Of a DNA stretch of 64,000 bases, positions 26,856-36,100 are shown one piece after another. The notes under the pieces were generated by a model. That model saw nothing but the letters and a program-made list of their open reading frames with translations. It did not search any database and was not told where the DNA came from. The stretch is from Pacificitalea manganoxidans. GTDB lineage: Bacteria; Pseudomonadota; Alphaproteobacteria; Rhodobacterales; Rhodobacteraceae. A program made the translations under genes and the position numbers. The DNA is taken from positions 2,542,001 through 2,606,000 of the forward strand of contig NZ_CP021404.1 in assembly GCF_002504165.1 (NCBI RefSeq), written 5' to 3'. Every line of letters begins with the position of its first letter. The stretch's first letter is position 1.

Positions 26856-27395
26856 TCACAGCATTTTCTGCATCAGATCCAGATCGAGCCAACGCCCGAA
26901 CTTGAACCCCACCTGCGGCAGCCGCGCGACATGGGCAAAGCCGAGCGCCGCGTGAAAGGCCCGGCCCGCCGGGTTCTCGCCGCTGACCCCGGCCATCATC
27001 GAATGCACCCCTTCGGCACGGGCATGATCCAGCATCACGGCCATCAACGCCCGCCCCACCCCGCACCCGCGCGCCTGCGGCGCAAGCAGGATGGAATGTT
27101 CCTTGGTATGGGCATAGCCCGGCCCGCCGCGAAACGGGAAATAGGTCGCATAGCCCAGCAACGCGCCCTCATGCTCGGCGATCCAATGGGTCTGACCCCC
27201 GGCCAGCAGCGCACCGATGGTCAACGCATCCTTCGGCGCGGTGGTAAACGTGATCGTGGTGTCGCGGATCATCGGGTTGATTAGATCGGCGAGCCCGGCG
27301 CAGTCGGCCATTCTGGCAGGGCGGATCGTGCAGGACGCCGGGGTCGGGTCCGGCGCGCCCTGCGCGGCGCGGCTTTGGGACAGGGGGTCTGGCAT
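26856..27395 (-). CDS. GNAT family N-acetyltransferase (phosphinothricin acetyltransferase-like)
   Basis: 179 aa. After an extra ~20 residue N-terminus, a GNAT fold starts at CTIRPARMADCAGL. FRGGPGYAHTKEHSILLAPQ and ARGCGVGRALM (acetyl-CoA P-loop) are family motifs, and the C-terminal RLPQVGFKFGRWLDLDLMQ is characteristic of the Pat/MnaT group that acetylates phosphinothricin, methionine sulfoximine or similar amines. The ATG at 27395 has AAGGA upstream. It is divergent from proS. Substrate is uncertain. Confidence 0.86.
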   Translation of the reverse strand: MPDPLSQSRAAQGAPDPTPASCTIRPARMADCAGLADLINPMIRDTTITFTTAPKDALTIGALLAGGQTHWIAEHEGALLGYATYFPFRGGPGYAHTKEHSILLAPQARGCGVGRALMAVMLDHARAEGVHSMMAGVSGENPAGRAFHAALGFAHVARLPQVGFKFGRWLDLDLMQKML

Positions 27396-27558
27396 GGCGT
27401 TCCGATCCTTAGGGTCTGCCTGCGCAGGATTGCGGCCTCTGGGCACGGGGCGCAAGGCTGCGATGGGGCCGCGCCTCTCGGCCGTGGCTGCCCCGCCGCT
27501 TGCCCGGCCCGCGCCTTTCGCGTAACTGCGATGACGCAATGCAACAGAGGGTCCACCC

Positions 27559-28899
27559 ATGCGCCTGAGCCGTTACTTCCTGCCGGTCCTGAAGGAAACT
27601 CCGGCCGACGCCCAGATCGTCAGCCACCGCTACATGCTTCGTGCCGGCATGATCCGGCAGCAGGCGGCGGGGATCTATTCGTGGCTGCCGCTGGGCTATA
27701 AGGTGCTCAAGCGCATCGAACAGATCGTCCACGAGGAACAGCAGCGCGCGGGCCATATCCCGCTGCTGATGCCGACGCTGCAACCCGCCAGCCTGTGGCA
27801 GGAATCGGGGCGCTTCGATGCCTATGGGCCGGAAATGCTGCGCATTCGCGACCGCCACGACCGCGACATGCTGTATGGTCCCACCAACGAGGAGATGATC
27901 ACCGACATCTTCCGCGGCCATGTGGCAAGCTACCGCGATCTGCCCCTGACGCTCTACCATATCCAGTGGAAATTCCGCGATGAGATCCGCCCGCGCTTCG
28001 GCGTGATGCGGGGCCGCGAATTCTACATGAAGGACGGCTATAACTTCGACCTCACGAAAGAAGACGCGCTGCACGCCTATAACCGGCATCTGGTGACCTA
28101 TCTGCGCACCTATGAGCGCATGGGCCTTCAGGCCATTCCGATGCGCGCCGATAGCGGCCCCATCGGCGGCGACGACACGCATGAATTCCTCGTGCTGGCA
28201 GAAACCGGCGAATCGGAGGTGTTCTATGACGCCGCCGTCACCGACATCCGGTTGGGCGCGCGCGACATCGATTACGATGACAAGGCGCAGTGTCAGGCCG
28301 TGATGGAAGAATTTACCGAGCTTTACGCCCGCACGGATGAAACCCACGACGCCGAGGAATTCGACCGCATCCCCGAGGAGCGCCGCCGCAGCGCCCGCGG
28401 CATCGAGGTCGGCCAGATCTTCTACTTCGGCACCAAGTATTCCGAGGCCATGGGCGCCACCGTCGCCACCCCGGAAGGCGAGCGTGTCCCGGTCCATATG
28501 GGTAGCCACGGCATCGGCGTCAGCCGTCTGGTGGGCGCGATCATCGAGGCCAGCCACGACGACAAAGGCATCATCTGGCCCGAAGGTGTGACCCCGTTCC
28601 ATGTCGGCATCGTCAACCTCAAGCAAGGCGACGCGGAAGCGGACAAAGCCTGCGAGGATCTCTACGCCGCGATGGAAGCCGCCGGGCTGGAGCCGCTCTA
28701 TGACGACCGCTCCGAACGCGCCGGCGCGAAATTCGCCACCATGGACCTCATCGGTCTGCCGTGGCGGATCACCGTCGGCCCGCGCGGGCTGAAAAACGGC
28801 GTGGTCGAGTTGACCTCCCGCCGCAGCGGCGAAAGCGAAGAACTGGCCCCCGAAGCCGCCATCGCCCGCCTGATCGAGATCTACGCAGGTAAGCTCTGA
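27559..28899 (+). CDS. proS: Prolyl-tRNA synthetase, short alphaproteobacterial form
   Basis: 446 aa class II synthetase lacking the editing insertion, as usual in alphaproteobacteria. Motif 2 ([21 protein letters not shown], read across its loop), motif 3 ([17 protein letters not shown]) and the C-terminal anticodon-binding domain ([10 protein letters not shown]... KLREYAG-like end) are present. It is cytosolic and essential. In most alphaproteobacteria lolC/E and lolD follow proS directly; here a repeat array follows and the lol genes are 13 kb away on the other strand. Confidence 0.96.
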   Translation: MRLSRYFLPVLKETPADAQIVSHRYMLRAGMIRQQAAGIYSWLPLGYKVLKRIEQIVHEEQQRAGHIPLLMPTLQPASLWQESGRFDAYGPEMLRIRDRHDRDMLYGPTNEEMITDIFRGHVASYRDLPLTLYHIQWKFRDEIRPRFGVMRGREFYMKDGYNFDLTKEDALHAYNRHLVTYLRTYERMGLQAIPMRADSGPIGGDDTHEFLVLAETGESEVFYDAAVTDIRLGARDIDYDDKAQCQAVMEEFTELYARTDETHDAEEFDRIPEERRRSARGIEVGQIFYFGTKYSEAMGATVATPEGERVPVHMGSHGIGVSRLVGAIIEASHDDKGIIWPEGVTPFHVGIVNLKQGDAEADKACEDLYAAMEAAGLEPLYDDRSERAGAKFATMDLIGLPWRITVGPRGLKNGVVELTSRRSGESEELAPEAAIARLIEIYAGKL

Positions 28900-28906
28900 T
28901 CGCCGC

Positions 28907-28930
28907 GCGCGGGGGCCAACGCCCCCGCGC
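28907..28930 (+). terminator. Hairpin after proS
   Basis: A perfect 10-bp stem (GCGCGGGGGC / GCCCCCGCGC) with a CAAC tetraloop begins 8 nt after the proS stop. There is no T run, so it may be a Rho-independent-like or 3'-protecting hairpin. Confidence 0.55.
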
Positions 28931-28949
28931 CATCCCACCCGTTGCCCGT

Positions 28950-29300
28950 CCCCTCCCGCCCGGCAGGCTCACGTTGGGCGCATGATACGGCCATGCCTCG
29001 CGACCTCTGAACTCAGCACAACCGCTCTCGAACAAGGCCAAAGGCCGCGAGAGCGAGCGCCTGCCCGTCCCTGCGGGCTGGCGCTTGGCCACCTTGCGCT
29101 GACCTCAGAGCGGGGAGGAACACCGCACCATAAAGCGCACTGCTCCCCCGTTGCAGCGCCATCCCACGGGCAGGCTACCGTTGCGCGCATAAAGGCGTTT
29201 AGCCACCTCACGCTGACCACTGATCGGGGACGAACACGGCACCACAAAGCGCGCCGCCCACCCCCACCCCACGGGCAGGCGCACGTTACGCCGGAGAGGA
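28950..29300 (-). repeat. Family B intergenic repeats, inverted copies
   Basis: About two diverged units of the family at 62953-64000, here on the minus strand. Anchors are the complement of GCCTGCCCGTGGG at 29163-29175 and near 29268-29280, and the hairpin arms at 29023-29030 and 29048-29055 around an AACAAGG-containing loop. Two base pairs of this hairpin differ from the 63-kb copies in a compensatory manner. No ORF here is convincing. The array fills the gap between proS and the M20 hydrolase. Confidence 0.85.
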
Positions 29301-29310
29301 CAGCGCCGCT

Positions 29311-30495
29311 TCAGCAGTGCCGCCCGCCCGACCCCGCCACGGGCATCCGGCGCTCCACGATCTCGGCCCACCACGAGCAGCCCGCCGGGATCGCGTCATC
29401 GCTGAAATTGTAGCGCGGGTTATGCACGGGCGCGGTGTCGCCGTTGCCGACAAGGATGTAGGCGCCGGGGCGTTCCTCCAGCATGTAGGCGAAATCCTCG
29501 CCGCCCATCACCAGTTCGGCCTCCGCGCAGTCGCCCGCGACAGCCCGCGCCACCTCGGCGGCGAATTCGGTCTGGGCGTCGTGGTTCACCATCACCGGAT
29601 AGCCGGGGATGTAATTCACCTGCGCCTCGGCGCCGAAAACGCGGGCTTGCGCTTCCGCGATCTCGGTCATCCGCCGGGCCGCCTGTTTGCGCACCTCCGC
29701 ATCCAGCGTGCGGATCGTGCCCTTCAGTTTGACCCGCTGCGGCAGCACGTTGAACGCGGTGGAGCTGCTCTCGATGCTGGTCACCGACACCACCGCGTGT
29801 TCCACGGGATCGACATTGCGGCTGACGATGCTTTGCAGGGCGATCACGATATGGGCGGCGGCGACGTTGCTGTCCACGGCCTCCTGCGGCTTGGCGGCGT
29901 GACCGCCCTGCCCCTCCACGACGATCTCGAACTGGTCGGTCGCGGCAAAGAACGGACCCGGCCGGATCGCGAAACTGCCCTGCGGCAGACCGGGCCAGTT
30001 GTGCATGCCGTAGACCTCCTGAATGCCGAAGCGCTCCATCAGCCCGTCCTCGCACATCTCGCGCCCGCCGCCGCCGCCCTCCTCGGCGGGCTGGAAGATC
30101 ACCACGCAGGTGCCGTCGAAATTGCGCGTCTCGCACAGATATTGCGCAGCCCCCAACAGCATGGCGGTATGGCCGTCATGGCCGCAGGCATGCATCGCGC
30201 CCGGCGTGGTGGAGGCATAGTCAAGCCCGGTCTGCTCGGTCAGCGGCAGCGCGTCCATATCGGCGCGCAGACCCACGACCTTGCCCGAGCGATCCTGCTT
30301 GCCCCGGATCACGCCAACGACACCGGTGCGGCCCAGCCCCTCGACCACATCATCGCAACCAAAGCTGCGCAGCAATTCCGCCACCCGCGCGGAGGTGCGA
30401 TGCGTCTCGTATAGGATTTCGGGATGGGCGTGAAAATCGCGCCGCCAGCCGGTGATCTCGGCATGGCGTTCGGCAAAGCTGTTCTTGATCGGCAT
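29311..30495 (-). CDS. M20 family metal-dependent amidohydrolase
   Basis: 394 aa (PF01546/PF07687). The di-metal site is visible as ACGHDGHTAML (His/Asp), QPAEEGGGGG (Glu pair with the catalytic Glu), MHNWPG (His) and VMGGEDFAYML (Glu). The lid domain lies between about 185 and 300. It belongs to the hippurate hydrolase/IAA-amino acid hydrolase group that releases an amino acid from N-acyl conjugates. No signal peptide, so cytosolic. The C-terminal few residues (after VERRMPV) run towards the repeat region. It lies divergent from the peptide ABC transporter, which could import its substrate. Confidence 0.92.
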   Translation of the reverse strand: MPIKNSFAERHAEITGWRRDFHAHPEILYETHRTSARVAELLRSFGCDDVVEGLGRTGVVGVIRGKQDRSGKVVGLRADMDALPLTEQTGLDYASTTPGAMHACGHDGHTAMLLGAAQYLCETRNFDGTCVVIFQPAEEGGGGGREMCEDGLMERFGIQEVYGMHNWPGLPQGSFAIRPGPFFAATDQFEIVVEGQGGHAAKPQEAVDSNVAAAHIVIALQSIVSRNVDPVEHAVVSVTSIESSSTAFNVLPQRVKLKGTIRTLDAEVRKQAARRMTEIAEAQARVFGAEAQVNYIPGYPVMVNHDAQTEFAAEVARAVAGDCAEAELVMGGEDFAYMLEERPGAYILVGNGDTAPVHNPRYNFSDDAIPAGCSWWAEIVERRMPVAGSGGRHC

Positions 30496-30987
30496 CTAGG
30501 CGCTCCTGCATGGGGGCTGACCGGGGGCGGCATCGGCGCGCCACGCATCCCGCGCAGGCAATCGGCGATGATCCGCGCTTCGGTCTGGCGGGGTCATGTC
30601 CGGGCCGAGACTGCGGAGCAGCAGCGCGAAGGTCAACCCGCCAGCCCCCTGCCGCGCCGGTCCCAGACCGATGCCGCAGGGTCAGCGCGACGACCCTGCC
30701 TTTTCCGTAGACCGATGAAAATTCCGTGATACGCTCCTTCAGATCGGCAGCACCCTCACCGGGGGCCGGGATCGCAACGTTTCACCGAACGGGAGCTGTT
30801 CATGCCCGAAAGGGCCATTGCGGCAATCACCCATTCCCACCGTGGCCCCGTCACGGCACCACCCCACGGCCTGCCCTGTGGCGCAGCCGCGCGGGCGGGT
30901 CGCGATGCGGGGCCGGTCTGCGGGGAAACTGCCGAACCAGCCAAGACGACCGCCAAGGGTCGCGGGCATTCCAACAAGGAGAAAGTC
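30496..30987. other. Gap between the M20 gene and the ABC transporter operon
   Basis: 492 bases without a convincing gene on either strand; the open frames are GC-driven and lack ribosome sites. It should contain divergent promoters. The AT-richest part is 30715-30735. An AAGGAG ribosome site ends the gap just before the binding-protein start. Confidence 0.4.
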
Positions 30988-32715
30988 ATGAAACTGAAAA
31001 CCGCCCTACTCGGGGCCGTGGCCAGCGCCGCTGTTATGCCGCTGATGGCCCATGCCCAGGATGACACCGCCCGCGGGACGCGCGGCTCGGACGGTCAGGT
31101 CAACATCATCTACTGGCAGGCCCCGTCGATCATGAACCCCTACCTGTCGGGCGGGACCAAGGATCTGGAAGCGGCGAGCCTCGTGATCGAGCCGCTCGCC
31201 CGCTACGACCAGGACGGCAATCTCGTGCCGTGGCTGGTGCAGGAAATTCCGACCGTCGAAAACGGCGGCGTGTCCGAGGATCTGACCTCGATCACATGGA
31301 AGCTGAAAGAAGGGCTGCTGTGGTCCGACGGCTCGCCGCTCACCTCCGAGGATGTGCGCTTCACTTGGGAATATTGCTCCGCCGAAGGGGGCGGCTGCGC
31401 GCAGTCCGAAAAATACAACAACGTCATCGACGTCGAGACGCCGGATGAGCTGACCGCCATCGTGCGCTTCGACACCGCCAAGCCGTTCCCCTACGGGCCG
31501 TTCGTGGGCGCGCAGGCCCCGGTGATCCAGAAGGCGCAATTTGCCGATTGCCTCGGCCCGAAAGCGCCCGAATGCACGGATGCGAACTTCTCTCCCATCG
31601 GCACCGGCCCGTTCACCGTGACCGAATTCCGGCCCAATGACGTCGTATCGCTGGAAGCCAACCCCAACTACCGCGACCCGGCCAAGCCCGCCTTTGCCAC
31701 CGCGACCCTGAAGGGCGGCGGCGACGCCACTGCGGCAGGCCGTGCGGTGCTGGAAACCGGCGAATTCGACTACGCGTGGAACCTGCAACTTGCCCCCGAT
31801 GTGCTGGCCAACATGGAAGCCGCCGGTCAGGGCAAAATCGTGTCGGCCTTTGGCACGCTGGTCGAACGGATCATGGTCAACCAGACCGACCCGAACCCCG
31901 ATCTGGGCGAAGAACGCGCCACCGCCGCGCATCCCCATCCGTTCCTGAGCGAAAAGCCGGTGCGCCAAGCGCTCTCCATGGCGATCGACCGCGCGCTCCT
32001 GACCGAAATCGGCTATGGCGACGCTGGCCGCGCGACCTGTAACGTGCTGCCCGCGCCCGCGATCTATGCCTCTACCGCCAATGACGCCTGCCTCACGCAG
32101 GATATCGAAGGCGCCAAGGCCCTGCTGGACGAAGCCGGCTGGACCGACACCAACGGCGACGGCACCCGCGACAAGGACGGCGTGGAACTGGAAATGCTGT
32201 TCCAGTCCTCGACCAACGCCGTGCGGCAGGATTTCCAAGCGCTGCTGAAACAGTGGTGGGAAGAAATCGGCTTCTCGGTCGAGCTGCGCAACATCGACAG
32301 CTCGGTGTTCTTCGGCGGCGATCCCGGCAGCCCTGACACGTTCCAGAAATTCTTCGCGGACGTGGAAATGTATGCCAACAACTTCGATGGCACCGACCCC
32401 GAGGCCTACATGGCCAACTGGGAATGTAAGCAGGCCCCGCGCCCCGAAACCCAGTGGCAGGGCAACAACATGCCGCGCTTCTGCTCCGAGGAGTATGACG
32501 CGCTGGTGGCCGAAATGGCCGAGACGGGCGAGCTTGAGAAACGCGCCGAACTGGCCAAGGCGATGAACGACATGCTGATGCAGGAATATGTCATCATCCC
32601 GCTCGTCGATCGCGGTCGCGTTTCCGCGCATTCCAACACGCTGGGCGGTGTCATTCTGAACACCTGGGACAGCGAGCTGTGGAATGCCGCGGATTGGCAT
32701 CGCACCGACGGCTGA
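30988..32715 (+). CDS. ABC transporter substrate-binding protein, oligopeptide type
   Basis: 575 aa family 5 solute-binding protein (PF00496). The signal peptide is residues 1-23 (MAHA-Q). Typical segments are the N-terminal ASLVIEPLARYDQDGNL, LKEGLLWSDGSPLTSEDVRF, FSPIGTGPFTVTEFRPND and the C-terminal lobe. There are three extra Cys pairs (CSAEGGGCAQS, CLGPKAPECT, and Cys near 430/530) that could form disulfides in the periplasm. The start is set by AAGGAG seven bases upstream and the signal peptide. Two permease genes follow after 515 nt. Substrate could be a peptide or another polar compound. Confidence 0.92.
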   Translation: MKLKTALLGAVASAAVMPLMAHAQDDTARGTRGSDGQVNIIYWQAPSIMNPYLSGGTKDLEAASLVIEPLARYDQDGNLVPWLVQEIPTVENGGVSEDLTSITWKLKEGLLWSDGSPLTSEDVRFTWEYCSAEGGGCAQSEKYNNVIDVETPDELTAIVRFDTAKPFPYGPFVGAQAPVIQKAQFADCLGPKAPECTDANFSPIGTGPFTVTEFRPNDVVSLEANPNYRDPAKPAFATATLKGGGDATAAGRAVLETGEFDYAWNLQLAPDVLANMEAAGQGKIVSAFGTLVERIMVNQTDPNPDLGEERATAAHPHPFLSEKPVRQALSMAIDRALLTEIGYGDAGRATCNVLPAPAIYASTANDACLTQDIEGAKALLDEAGWTDTNGDGTRDKDGVELEMLFQSSTNAVRQDFQALLKQWWEEIGFSVELRNIDSSVFFGGDPGSPDTFQKFFADVEMYANNFDGTDPEAYMANWECKQAPRPETQWQGNNMPRFCSEEYDALVAEMAETGELEKRAELAKAMNDMLMQEYVIIPLVDRGRVSAHSNTLGGVILNTWDSELWNAADWHRTDG

Positions 32716-33230
32716 TCTGACGCGGACCGGTCTGACTCGGGCTGGCCTGACGCGCCCCGCCGGGGGCTCTCTCTCCGGCGGGGCGTGATCCGGGCCCCCG
32801 TCGCCGCATCGCCGCCTTTGGGCAGGGATGCGCGGCGGGGCTTCGGTTCAGGTTCGGTCAGGTCAGGTCTAGGCGCAGACACAGCCCGTTCCGTGCCCCT
32901 CGGGGCCGGTCGGGCGGGCGCTGCCGGGGATCGGGCCAGCGGTTCAATCATCGCCGGAACCACCCCGTCCCTGCCCCGCTGCCTGCCCGTCCGGTCCATC
33001 CGCAGATCTCCGTCCTCCACCGCTTCCGCGACCCGGCCCCTGCCGGGTATCTTCCTCCCGTTCCGGCCCTTGCGCAGGGGGCGCTCTGCATCCCAGTCAC
33101 GCAGCGCCCTGCCCCCGCCCCGCCCCAGCCGACAGGCCCCCCGCCGGGGTCGCGGCACAGGCCCGCTCCCGCCGGAGCCATCCCTCCCCGCCGGGGCCCC
33201 GCGCCCCGGCCCGACCCGATCCGAGGCGCC
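32716..33230. other. Long gap between binding protein and permease genes
   Basis: 515 bases of very GC-rich DNA. It starts with the strong hairpin at 32753-32785. The remainder has no ORF with a ribosome site or protein-like composition and no recognised promoter. It may be a long intercistronic leader. Confidence 0.4.
32753..32785 (+). terminator. Strong hairpin after the ABC binding-protein gene
   Basis: A perfect 11-bp stem (CGCCCCGCCGG / CCGGCGGGGCG) with an 11-nt loop lies 37 nt after the stop codon and has no T tract. It probably caps the mRNA of the abundant binding protein and limits readthrough into the permeases. Confidence 0.6.
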
Positions 33231-34238
33231 ATGCTCACCTATACGATCCGTCGGCTGATCCTGTCCGTCCCCACCTTGCTGTTCATCTCGCTGGTAATCT
33301 TCCTGCTGCTGGAGCTTGCCCCCGGCGACCCGATGGCGCAGGTGCCGCTCACCGTCCCGCCCGAGGTCAAGCAGCGCATGCGCGAGGCGCTGGGATTGGG
33401 CGAGCCGGTCCATGTCCGCTACATCAAGTGGCTCACCCAGTTCTTCGTCATCGAACCCATGCACTGGATCGATGGCCTGTTCGGCACCAATATTGCCGGG
33501 GACAGCCAGCGCGTGATCTCGTGGCAGACCCGCTCGCCGGTGTTCGAAATCATCGCCCAGCGCATCCCGCAGACCCTGTGGGTCGTCGGCATGTCCTATA
33601 TCGTGGGCATCCTGATCGCCCTGCCCATCGGCATCCTGTCGGCCTACCGGCAATATTCGTGGTTCGACCAGTTGGGCACGTTCATCTCGATGATCGGGTT
33701 TTCGGTGCCCACCTTCTTCACCGGGCTGCTGCTCATCATGATCTTCTCGGTCAATCTGGGCTGGTTCCCCTCGATCTATGACACCACGCATGAGGTCCGC
33801 GACTGGGACAGTTTCGTCTACCAGATCAAGCAGATGGTGATGCCGGTCTTTGTGTTGTCGCTCTACAATGCCGCGCAGATCAGCCGCTTCATGCGAGCCT
33901 CGATGCTCGACAACCTGCGGCAGGATTACGTCCGCACCGCCCGCGCCAAGGGCCTGTCGGAGAAGGTCGTGGTGCTGGTCCATGTGCTGCGCAATTCGCT
34001 GATCCCCGTCATCACCGTGATCGCGCTGCTGGTGCCACAGGTCTTTGGCGGCGCCATCATCACCGAACAGGTGTTCAAGGTGAACGGTCTAGGCCAGCTT
34101 TTGATCACCGCCATCGCCGCCAATGATCTGCCGATGGTGCAGACGCTGACATTTATCTTCGCGGTGCTGATCGTGCTCTTCAACCTCATCGCCGACGTGC
34201 TTTACGGCGTGCTCGATCCGAGGATTCGCTATGACTGA
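33231..34238 (+). CDS. ABC transporter permease, OppB/DppB family
   Basis: 335 aa with six membrane helices. The N-terminal MLTYTIRRLILSVPTLLFI is typical of OppB-like permeases. The EAA loop that contacts the ATPase is at DYVRTARAKGLSEKVV. A 60-residue periplasmic insertion after helix 1 (about 60-100) is larger than in E. coli DppB but normal in this subfamily. The last 8 nt overlap the second permease gene. It pairs with the binding protein upstream. Confidence 0.93.
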   Translation: MLTYTIRRLILSVPTLLFISLVIFLLLELAPGDPMAQVPLTVPPEVKQRMREALGLGEPVHVRYIKWLTQFFVIEPMHWIDGLFGTNIAGDSQRVISWQTRSPVFEIIAQRIPQTLWVVGMSYIVGILIALPIGILSAYRQYSWFDQLGTFISMIGFSVPTFFTGLLLIMIFSVNLGWFPSIYDTTHEVRDWDSFVYQIKQMVMPVFVLSLYNAAQISRFMRASMLDNLRQDYVRTARAKGLSEKVVVLVHVLRNSLIPVITVIALLVPQVFGGAIITEQVFKVNGLGQLLITAIAANDLPMVQTLTFIFAVLIVLFNLIADVLYGVLDPRIRYD

Positions 34239-35232
34239 GACCAGCCATTCCCCCCTGGCCGAGGCCATCCCCGCCGATAAGCCCCGCTCGCAATGGGTCG
34301 ATGTCTGGCGGCAGTTCCGCACCCACAAAGGCGCGGTCGCCGGGCTGATCTTTCTCATTTTCATCACCTTGCTGGTGACGGTGGGGCCGATGCTGTGGAC
34401 GCTGGAGCCCACCTATATCGACATCCGCAACAAAAACTGGCGTCCGGTCTACATGCCGCTGTTCTCGTCGGACTGGATACCGTTCCTGATCCCGTCCGAG
34501 AAACTCGCCACGATGGACTATGGCTGGGCGCATCCCTTGGGCACCGATCAGCTGGGGCGGGATATCTTCTCCCAATTGCTGTCGGGTGGGCGGGTGTCCA
34601 TGGCCGTCGGCTGGGCCGCGATGCTGATCTCGCTTGTGCTGGGCACGCTGGTCGGCGTTCTGGCCGGGTATTTCCGCTGGCTCGATGGCGTACTGATGCG
34701 GCTGACCGATCTGTTTCTGGCGCTGCCGATCCTGCCCCTGCTGCTGGTCATCGTGCTGCTTTTCCGTGACACGCTGCGCGCGGCATTCGGGCCGGAAATC
34801 GGGATGTTCCTGCTCATCGTCTTTGTCATTGGCATCACCAGCTGGATGCAGGCGGCGCGGATCGTGCGCGGCGATGTGCTGGCGCTGAAGGAACGCGAAT
34901 TCGTCCTTGCCGCCCGCTCCATCGGAACGCCCGCGCATAAGATGATGACCCGGCATCTGCTGCCCAATGTGCTGTCGCCGATCATGGTGTCGGCCACGCT
35001 GGGCATCGCCAATGCCATCATCACCGAAAGCGCGCTGTCCTTTCTGGGTCTGGGCTTCCCGCCCGATTTCCCCACATGGGGGCGGCTGCTGTTCGACGCC
35101 AAGGACTACATGCAGCAATACCCCGAACGGGTGATCTGGCCCGGTCTCGCCATTTCGCTCACCGTGCTGTCGGTGAACTATATCGGCGACGGCCTGCGCG
35201 ACGCGCTCGACCCCCGTATCCGAGGGCGGTGA
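34231..35232 (+). CDS. ABC transporter permease, OppC/DppC family
   Basis: 333 aa. A cytosolic N-terminus of ~35 residues precedes six helices. HPLGTDQLGRDIFSQLLSGGRVSM and the EAA motif EREFVLAARSIGTPAHKMM are family marks, and the C-terminus ALDPRIRGR is standard. The first 70 periplasmic residues after helix 1 are long, matching the partner permease. No ATP-binding subunits follow; instead a repeat array starts a few bases later. The ATPases must be encoded elsewhere. Confidence 0.93.
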   Translation: MTETSHSPLAEAIPADKPRSQWVDVWRQFRTHKGAVAGLIFLIFITLLVTVGPMLWTLEPTYIDIRNKNWRPVYMPLFSSDWIPFLIPSEKLATMDYGWAHPLGTDQLGRDIFSQLLSGGRVSMAVGWAAMLISLVLGTLVGVLAGYFRWLDGVLMRLTDLFLALPILPLLLVIVLLFRDTLRAAFGPEIGMFLLIVFVIGITSWMQAARIVRGDVLALKEREFVLAARSIGTPAHKMMTRHLLPNVLSPIMVSATLGIANAIITESALSFLGLGFPPDFPTWGRLLFDAKDYMQQYPERVIWPGLAISLTVLSVNYIGDGLRDALDPRIRGR

Positions 35233-35279
35233 GGCGCGCATGACGCCCGTCCGGCAAGCTCCACCGTAGATACCAACAC

Positions 35280-36007
35280 AAAGCGCCCTCCCTCGGGCGG
35301 GCGCTTCGACCCGCCTGTGGTGGGCGTTTTATCCCCAAAGCCCCGAACGACACCTGAGCGGCGCATGACACCACCAAAGCGCCCTCCCGGCGGGAGGGAG
35401 GGCGCGGGCCGGAGGCTAGTCGCCCCCGGCCCCGCAAGCTGCTCCCGATAGACACCCACACAAAGCGCCCTCCCTCGGGCGGGCGCATCGCTACGCTCGT
35501 GGTCAGCGGTTTATCTTCAAAGCCCCGAACGACACCTGAGCGGCGCATGACACCACCAAAGCGCCCTCCCGGAGGGAGGGATGGCGCGGGCCGGAGGCTA
35601 GTCGCCACCGGCCCCGCAAACTTCACCCGATAGACACCCACACAAAGCGCCCTCCCTCGGGCGGGCGCATCGCTACGCTCGTGGTCAGCGGTTTATCTTC
35701 AAAGCCCCGAACGACACCTGAGCGGCGCATGGCATCACCAAAGCGCCCTCCCGGAGGGAGGGATGGCGCGGGCCGGAGGCTAGTTGCTCCCGGCCCCGCA
35801 AACTTCACCCGATAGACACCCACACAAAGCGCCCTCCTTCGGGCGGGCGCTTCGACCCGCTCGTGGTCAGCGGTTTATCCCCAAAGCCCCGAACGACACC
35901 TGAGTGGCGCGCGACATCACCAATGCGCCCTCCCGGGGGGGAGGGAGGGCGCGGGCCGGAGGCTAGTCGCCCCCGGCCCCGCAAGCTCCGCCCGATCCGC
36001 ATATGCG
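35280..36007 (+). repeat. Family A tandem intergenic array, four ~182-bp units
   Basis: Units begin with AAAGCGCCCTCC at 35280, 35462, 35644 and 35826, an exact spacing of 182 bp. A part-unit precedes at 35240-35279. Each unit has three dyads: AAGCGCCC/GGGCGCTT, GCGCCCTCCC/GGGAGGGCGC and GGGCCGG/CCGGCCC. Between the first two is a conserved spacer with GTGGTCAGCGGTTTAT and AAAGCCCCGAACGACAC. As 182 is not a multiple of three, the open frames across it are not one repeated protein. It fills the gap between the oppC-type gene and the yeeE-type gene. Confidence 0.95.
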
Positions 36008-36100
36008 GCAGGGCCACGCGCCCCGCCCCCCTTGCACAGCCTGCGCTGCGGCGCATATGACAGGCCGACCCTGACACATGACCCGCCCGGAGCCTGCCCC

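Noticed and set aside
28950-29300. tRNA or small stable RNA gene after proS
   Set aside because: No acceptor/T-loop signature (GGTTCRANYCC) is present; the dyads belong to the family B repeat.
32785-33258. 157-residue frame upstream of the OppB-type permease
   Set aside because: It is Arg/Pro-rich, lacks a ribosome site and overlaps the well-supported permease start.
35280-36007. CRISPR array
   Set aside because: Repeats are about 182 bp long, nearly identical along the whole unit, with no short repeat/variable spacer pattern and no cas genes nearby.
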